A DNA stretch of 11,409 nucleotides from contig JAGHTQ010000191.1 of the NCBI GenBank assembly GCA_018065295.1, forward strand, positions 1 through 11,409. Direction: 5' to 3'. How positions within the stretch are numbered: the first letter of the stretch is position 1; each line of letters begins with the position of its first letter. Source of the stretch: Candidatus Colimonas fimequi (GTDB lineage: Bacteria; Bacillota; Clostridia; Peptostreptococcales; Anaerovoracaceae). The translations under genes were made by a program, and so were the position numbers. Positions 7,982 through 11,409 of this stretch are shown piece after piece. Under the pieces are notes generated by a model. It had not been told where the DNA came from, did not search any database, and saw nothing but the letters and a program-made list of their open reading frames with translations.

Positions 7982-8803
7982 CTATTTAAGTCTTCTGTGA
8001 GCGAACCAGTAAACCATGCCAGCGAACACCATACCTCCTACGATGTTGCCAAGTGTAACAGGCAGCAGGTTGTTAAGGAGGAATCCCTGAACATTAAGGT
8101 TTGTTATATCTGTACCCAGCAGGTTAACGAATTCTGCGTTGTGTGACGCGACGATACCTGCAGGAATGAAATACATATTCGCGATGCTGTGTTCGAATCC
8201 TGACATTACGAAGAACATAATGCACCACCAGATGCCCAGGATTTTTGACGCTGTGTCGCCAGCACCAGTTGCGATCCATACAGCAAGGCATACCAGCCAG
8301 TTGCAAAGGATGCCGCATACAAACGCACTGCCAAATGACAGTCCGCACTTGCCAGCCGCAATCTTAACTACCATTGCACCCAGCATGCCGCCGCCAGTAG
8401 CCCAAAGGCCAGTCTGACTCATGAAGAATACCATCATGAGTGAACCGATGAAGTTGCCGATATATACAATAGCCCAGTTACGAAGCATTCCTGTGACCTT
8501 AGCCTTCTTATCAAGAACGCCGCATATCATAAGACAGTTTCCTGTGAAGAGCTCTGCTCCGCAAAGAATAACCAGCATCAGTCCGCATGGGAATATTGCA
8601 CCCATAACAAATCTACCAAGTCCTACTGTTTCAGGATTAGCCAGCAGATTAAATGATGCCATTGTTGAGCCTTCAGCACCGAATGCGATGTATGCTCCCG
8701 CCAAAATACCAAGGAGAAGCAACTTGGCTGTGCTCATAGTGGCCTTAGGTGCCGCTGTATCTGATACTTTATCTAATATTTCTTTTGATGATAATGAAAT
8801 CAT
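7982..8803 (-). CDS. Formate/nitrite transporter (FNT) family channel
   Basis: Pentameric inner-membrane channel for small monovalent anions such as formate, nitrite, lactate or hydrosulfide. The 273-aa protein is very hydrophobic with about six membrane helices. FNT landmarks are GAELFTGN at 82-89 (Thr87 at the FocA Thr91 position), Lys152, CNWLVCLAVW with Asn168, and GFEHSIANMYFIPAGI with pore His205 (FocA His209). These cover the residues that shape the FNT pore. In a fermentative anaerobe formate export is the likeliest role, but sequence alone does not separate FocA, NirC and hydrosulfide types. GAGGG lies 8 nt before the ATG. The gene lies 74 bp after htpG and 9 bp before polA. Its own promoter probably lies in the htpG-side gap, where a terminator hairpin also sits. 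Confidence 0.92.
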   Translation of the reverse strand: MISLSSKEILDKVSDTAAPKATMSTAKLLLLGILAGAYIAFGAEGSTMASFNLLANPETVGLGRFVMGAIFPCGLMLVILCGAELFTGNCLMICGVLDKKAKVTGMLRNWAIVYIGNFIGSLMMVFFMSQTGLWATGGGMLGAMVVKIAAGKCGLSFGSAFVCGILCNWLVCLAVWIATGAGDTASKILGIWWCIMFFVMSGFEHSIANMYFIPAGIVASHNAEFVNLLGTDITNLNVQGFLLNNLLPVTLGNIVGGMVFAGMVYWFAHRRLK

Positions 8804-8827
8804 GTTAATTACCCTCTTTTTTGCACT

Positions 8828-8856
8828 AAAAATAGACGCTCTGTTAGAGCGTCTAT
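8828..8856 (-). terminator. Rho-independent terminator of htpG
   Basis: The arms 8832-8842 and 8846-8856 pair perfectly over 11 bp (ATAGACGCTCT and its complement) around a 3-nt loop. On the minus strand the stem is followed by TTTTT and then AGTGC. It begins 22 nt past the htpG stop codon. There is no T-run on the plus-strand side, so it acts on minus-strand transcripts. The predicted promoter of the transporter gene abuts its upstream arm. Confidence 0.8.
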
Positions 8857-8857
8857 A

Positions 8858-8866
8858 ATTATAACA
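8858..8866 (-). promoter_or_regulatory. Extended -10 promoter of the FNT-polA-coaE operon
   Basis: On the minus strand the sequence reads TGTTATAAT, a perfect TATAAT with the TGn extension. There is no good -35 at 16-18 bp, which is tolerable for an extended -10. It lies between the htpG stop codon and the terminator hairpin. The start would be near 8851-8852, inside the 5' arm of that hairpin, so operon transcripts would lack the outer 4-5 bases of the stem. Confidence 0.6.
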
Positions 8867-8877
8867 TATATCTCAGT

Positions 8878-10773
8878 CTATTTTGTCATCAACTTGCAGA
8901 TAGCATTACTGAATTCAACAGGATCTTCCACAGGTAATCCCTCGATGAGAAGTGCCTGGTTAAAGAGAAGTGATGCGTATTCACCGATTTCTTCAGGAGC
9001 ATCTGCGTATACAGCCTTGAGTGAATCGATTACCGGATGATTAGCGTTGATTTCAAGAATTCTCTCAGCCTGAACCTTATCATCGTTATGGATTGAATTG
9101 ATAATCTTCTCCATTTCGATTGTAAGACCGCCGCGGTTAGTCAGGCAAACTGGATGACTCTTAAGTCTCTGGCTAAGCTTAACGTCAGTTACTCTATCGC
9201 CAAGCGCTTCCTTCATTGCCTGAAGCATATCCTTGCTCTCTTCTGCCTGCTTCTCAGCCTGGTCCTTCTCTTCCTGAGTTTCGCCAATATCAAGGTCTTC
9301 AGCCTGTACTGACTTAAATTCCTTATCGGCGTAGCTACCAAGAACGTTGATTGCGAATTCATCTACATCGTCAGTGAAGTAAAGGATTTCATATCCCTTA
9401 TCATTGAGCATTTCTGTCTGTGGCAGCTTGTCGATCTTCTCAACAGTTTCGCCACTAGCATAGAAAATGTACTTCTGATCTTCCTTCATACGTTCAACGT
9501 ACTCGGCAAGTGTTGTAAGTTCGTTCTCAGTTGATGAATAGAACATTACCAGATCCTTAAGCAGCTCCTTGTTCTGTCCATAAATATCATAAAGTCCATA
9601 CTTAAGCTGCAGACCAAAGTTTCTGTAGAATTCCAGATACTTCTCACGGTCGTTCTTCAGCATGTTCTCAAGCTCGCTCTTGATCTTCTTCTCAAGTCTC
9701 TTAGCGATAGCCTTAAGCTGTCTATCATGCTGCAGTGTCTCTCTTGAAATGTTAAGCGACAGATCCTGTGAATCAACAAGACCCTTCATAAATGAGAAGC
9801 AGTCTGGAAGCAGATCTGGACACTTGTCCATAATAAGAACGCCTGATGAATAGAGGGCAAGGCCCTTCTCATAATCTCTTGTGTAATAGTTATATGGCGC
9901 CTGTGAAGGAATGAACATAAGTGAAGTATAACTTACCATACCTTCAACGTTAGTGTGGATAACCTTGAGAGGATCGTTGAAATCAACGAACTTTTCTTTG
10001 TAAAAACCATTATAATCGTCGGCCTTCAGCTCGCTCTTAGCCTTCTTCCAAAGGGGCACCATGCTATTAAGAGTCTCAAGTTCCTTGTAAGTCTCGAACT
10101 CACTCTCAGTACCTTCCTTGATACGTGACTTCTCAACCATCATAGTGATCGGATATCTCACGTAGTCTGAGTACTTGCGAATAAGGTTCTTGATGTTGTA
10201 CTGGTTGAGGAACTCAGTATAGTTCTCGTCTTCAGTATCGTCCTTCAGCTGCAAAGTAATCACGGTACCGTTACTCATCTCTGTAGGTGCATCCACCTTA
10301 GTGATTGTGTATCCGTCAGCTCCTTCGCTCTCCCACTTATACGCTTCATCGCTGCCGTATGCTCTGCTGACAACAGTTACCTTATCAGCTACCATGAACG
10401 CTGAGTAGAAACCAACACCGAACTGACCGATAATATCGATTTCGTCCTTCTTCTCCATATCTGACTTAAAGTCCAGAGAACCAGACTTAGCAATAGTACC
10501 AAGATTATTCTCCAGTTCTTCCTTAGTCATGCCGATACCATTATCTCTGATAATGAGCACTCTATTATCTCTATCATTCTCAATATTTACAGTGAAGTCC
10601 TCACGGTTAACACCAGTAGCACCTTCTGTAATTGTCTTGTAATAAAGCTTATCAATCGCATCGCTAGCATTACTGATCAGTTCTCTCAGGAAAATCTCCT
10701 TATGTGTATAAATTGAATTGATCATCATGTCCAGCAGCTTCTTGGATTCAGCCTTAAACTGTTTCTTAGCCAT
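8878..10773 (-). CDS. htpG: Molecular chaperone HtpG (Hsp90)
   Basis: Cytosolic ATP-dependent chaperone that works as a dimer with the DnaK system on late folding intermediates. At 631 aa it is close to E. coli HtpG (624). The N-terminal GHKL ATPase domain (about 1-230) has RELISNASDAIDK with catalytic Glu31 and Asn35, DNGIGMTKEEL, and the glycine-rich lid GQFGVGFYSAF. The middle domain keeps the LNISRETLQ segment whose Arg contacts ATP in Hsp90s. The C-terminal dimerisation domain (about 510-631) starts after an acidic, Gln-rich stretch; the eukaryotic EEVD tail is absent, as expected in bacteria. AAGGAG lies 8 nt before the ATG. Upstream are a sigma-A promoter and a perfect CIRCE operator, pointing to HrcA repression, and a terminator follows the gene, so htpG is probably mainly monocistronic. 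Confidence 0.98.
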   Translation of the reverse strand: MAKKQFKAESKKLLDMMINSIYTHKEIFLRELISNASDAIDKLYYKTITEGATGVNREDFTVNIENDRDNRVLIIRDNGIGMTKEELENNLGTIAKSGSLDFKSDMEKKDEIDIIGQFGVGFYSAFMVADKVTVVSRAYGSDEAYKWESEGADGYTITKVDAPTEMSNGTVITLQLKDDTEDENYTEFLNQYNIKNLIRKYSDYVRYPITMMVEKSRIKEGTESEFETYKELETLNSMVPLWKKAKSELKADDYNGFYKEKFVDFNDPLKVIHTNVEGMVSYTSLMFIPSQAPYNYYTRDYEKGLALYSSGVLIMDKCPDLLPDCFSFMKGLVDSQDLSLNISRETLQHDRQLKAIAKRLEKKIKSELENMLKNDREKYLEFYRNFGLQLKYGLYDIYGQNKELLKDLVMFYSSTENELTTLAEYVERMKEDQKYIFYASGETVEKIDKLPQTEMLNDKGYEILYFTDDVDEFAINVLGSYADKEFKSVQAEDLDIGETQEEKDQAEKQAEESKDMLQAMKEALGDRVTDVKLSQRLKSHPVCLTNRGGLTIEMEKIINSIHNDDKVQAERILEINANHPVIDSLKAVYADAPEEIGEYASLLFNQALLIEGLPVEDPVEFSNAICKLMTK

Positions 10774-10801
10774 TGTGTCATCTCCTTTTTGTATATTATT
10801 T

Positions 10802-10832
10802 GTAGGTGCTATTACTAAAGTCTAGCACCTAC
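10802..10832 (-). promoter_or_regulatory. Stem-loop in the htpG 5' leader
   Basis: The arms 10802-10811 and 10823-10832 (GTAGGTGCTA and TAGCACCTAC) pair perfectly over 10 bp around an 11-nt loop. It lies between the CIRCE operator and the htpG ribosome binding site (10782-10787). No U-run follows, so it is not a terminator, and it leaves the ribosome binding site free. It is not a second CIRCE: the half-site order is reversed and the spacing differs. A role in mRNA stability is plausible but unproven. Confidence 0.6.
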
Positions 10833-10845
10833 TCCGCTTTCTTTG

Positions 10846-10872
10846 TTAGCACTCTCACTCTTTGAGTGCTAA
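10846..10872 (-). promoter_or_regulatory. CIRCE operator (HrcA binding site) of htpG
   Basis: The sequence is TTAGCACTC, nine bases, then GAGTGCTAA, an exact match to the CIRCE consensus. The predicted htpG transcription start (about 10870) falls inside it, the standard position for HrcA repression. HrcA leaves this site when GroEL is titrated by unfolded protein. The element is palindromic; strand follows the gene it controls. Confidence 0.96.
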
Positions 10873-10876
10873 ATAT

Positions 10877-10905
10877 AATATACTACCGGTTATACTTAAA
10901 TTCAA
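10877..10905 (-). promoter_or_regulatory. Sigma-A promoter of htpG
   Basis: On the minus strand, TTGAAT (10900-10905) and TATATT (10877-10882) are separated by exactly 17 bp. The expected start, near 10870, lies within the CIRCE operator, so HrcA binding would block initiation. The resulting leader is about 97 nt. Confidence 0.8.
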
Positions 10906-10985
10906 GGGGTAATTTACATTTGGTATCTTCACCTGACCTCTTCTCTTTCGCGCTACCTCGGGATTTATATTTTTATTCTAACTGT
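10906..10985. other. Spacer between the rod-shaped RNA and the htpG promoter
   Basis: No open frame of useful size, no convincing terminator and no promoter found on either strand. The first 30 bases past the rod RNA on the minus strand are A-rich, not U-rich, so the 3' end of that RNA is not explained by an intrinsic terminator here. Confidence 0.5.
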
Positions 10986-11167
10986 AATGGGATGGGTACG
11001 GTTCATACTCCGCAGACGTAGTTTAAATTGCCCATGAAATAGTGCCTTGATTGGCTAGATGACAGCACATGTTTGAGCTTCGCGAGTTTGTGCTGTCATC
11101 CCAAGAAAGTTACTATGAGCGGTAACAATTATCTACTTCGAGGACGTTGAACCATACCTGTCCCATT
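10986..11167 (-). ncRNA. Candidate structured RNA, rod-shaped, family not recognised
   Basis: About 182 nt fold end to end into one rod. The closing helix pairs AAUGGGA (11161-11167) with UCCCAUU (10986-10992). After a CA/CA mismatch, GGUAUGGUUCA (11148-11158) pairs with 10995-11005. A large internal bubble follows (11137-11147 against 11006-11017). Shorter helices come next: GUAG/CUAC, AAUU/AAUU, GCUC/GGGC, AUAGU/ACUAU and UUGG/CCAA. The apex is a perfect 12-bp stem (11058-11069 with 11089-11100) with a 19-nt loop. Two pairs are G-U on the minus strand but would be C-A mismatches on the plus strand, which favours minus-strand transcription. No protein frame covers it. The rod with a central bubble recalls 6S RNA, but the 3'-bubble hairpin is missing, and I found no clear promoter or terminator. 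It could be a processed or read-through product of the RNA upstream. Confidence 0.5.
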
Positions 11168-11181
11168 TATATACTAGAAGC

Positions 11182-11209
11182 AAAAAAAATCCCAAGTGAG
11201 CCGTCAGGA
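11182..11209 (-). terminator. Intrinsic terminator of the probable 6S RNA
   Basis: On the minus strand UCCUGA (11204-11209) can pair with UUGGGA (11190-11195) around an 8-nt loop, followed directly by U8 (11182-11189). Two of the six pairs are G-U, so the local hairpin is modest. The long closing stem of the RNA ends at the same U-tract and may itself help release. Confidence 0.6.
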
Positions 11210-11365
11210 AATATAATTGACGCCCTATCTTGCGATAAGGTGGGTGCTCTGTCACCGCTTCTGCAGTCCACTCTATGGAGGCATTGCATAGGCCAGTCTA
11301 AACACGAGCTCCCGTGAATGTAGTGTAGGTTCAATTATGGTTTCCTTAACGTACACCTCAGGATC
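11182..11365 (-). ncRNA. ssrS: Probable 6S RNA
   Basis: 6S RNA mimics an open promoter and holds housekeeping RNA polymerase when growth slows. The fold here has the family layout and size (about 180 nt). A long closing stem pairs UCCUGAG(G)UG (11354-11363) with CACUUGGGA (11190-11198), then CGUUA/UGACG, GGAAA/UUUCC and AUAAUUGA (11331-11338)/UCAAUUAU (11213-11220). A wide central bubble follows, and its 3' side carries the hairpin CCUUAUC-GCAA-GAUAGGG (11223-11240). This resembles the CACCUU...AAGGG hairpin at the same place in E. coli 6S RNA. The terminal stem begins GGGAGCUC (11306-11313) with GAGCACCC (11242-11249), one A-A mismatch. The 3' end is a U8 tract. The identification rests on architecture and one short motif, not on a covariance search. 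Confidence 0.62.
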
Positions 11366-11391
11366 TAGGAATCGTTTATTAAGTTACTTAT

Positions 11392-11397
11392 ATTATA
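11392..11397 (-). promoter_or_regulatory. Candidate -10 box of the probable 6S RNA
   Basis: A perfect TATAAT on the minus strand lies about 28 bp before the closing stem of the RNA. The matching -35 would fall at about 11415-11420, outside the window, so only half of the promoter can be judged. The predicted start near 11385 implies about 20 nt of 5' leader or trimming. Confidence 0.5.
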
Positions 11398-11409
11398 AAT
11401 CCTAACAGG

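Noticed and set aside
8832..8856. Bidirectional terminator
   Set aside because: There is a T-run only on the minus-strand side, and there is no plus-strand gene to terminate.
8421..8858. 145-codon plus-strand frame opposite the channel gene
   Set aside because: Antisense to conserved FNT helices and ends in the terminator hairpin; no sign of independent coding.
11161..11195. Possible promoter of the rod RNA (TTGGGA, 16 bp, TATATA)
   Set aside because: It would start transcription at about 11161, inside the outer closing helix, so it would leave out AAUGGGA. The -35 match is also poor. Not listed as a feature.
11182..11409. RNase P RNA, tmRNA, SRP RNA or T-box leader
   Set aside because: None of their hallmark sequences (such as GAGGAAAGUCC, a tRNA-like end, the GGAAGG-type SRP loop, or a T-box motif) were found on either strand, and no gene follows closely enough for a leader.

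Overview
The window looks like chromosome from a low-to-mid-GC, Gram-positive anaerobe of the class Clostridia, with Lachnospiraceae the best guess. The grounds are: Bacillota-type AAGGAG ribosome binding sites and sigma-A promoters, a perfect CIRCE operator, a polA-coaE pair, a Bacillota-style DNA polymerase I with a degenerate proofreading site, a formate/nitrite channel, and an RND pump enlarged by a long coiled-coil insert. Every supported gene lies on the minus strand, so the window reads from right to left.

From the right edge: 10906-11409 has no protein gene but holds two strongly foldable RNAs. One (about 11182-11365) has a TATAAT box upstream, a long closing stem, a 3'-bubble hairpin and a U8 tail, and is probably 6S RNA. 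The other (10986-11167) is a rod-shaped RNA of about 182 nt that I cannot assign. Next comes htpG (Hsp90) with a sigma-A promoter, a CIRCE operator over the expected start site, and a second stem-loop in its leader. A terminator hairpin follows htpG, and an extended -10 promoter sits between the htpG stop and that hairpin. It probably drives a formate/nitrite transporter gene, polA and coaE, which are packed 4-9 bp apart.

After coaE a strong promoter (TTGACA-N17-TATTAT) drives tRNA-Leu(GAG), which ends in a perfect-stem terminator. Another promoter then drives a membrane-anchored GH25 muramidase whose stop codon overlaps the ribosome binding site of a large RND-family exporter. The exporter runs off the left edge and lacks about its last 40-60 residues.

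Functionally this is mostly housekeeping: protein folding under HrcA control, anion export, DNA repair and replication, CoA synthesis, a tRNA and a probable RNA polymerase regulator. The accessory-looking part is the muramidase/RND pair. The least explained parts are the rod RNA at 10986-11167, the inserted exporter domain, and the promoter and terminator that overlap between htpG and the transporter gene. I saw no CRISPR array, insertion sequence, phage gene or defence system.
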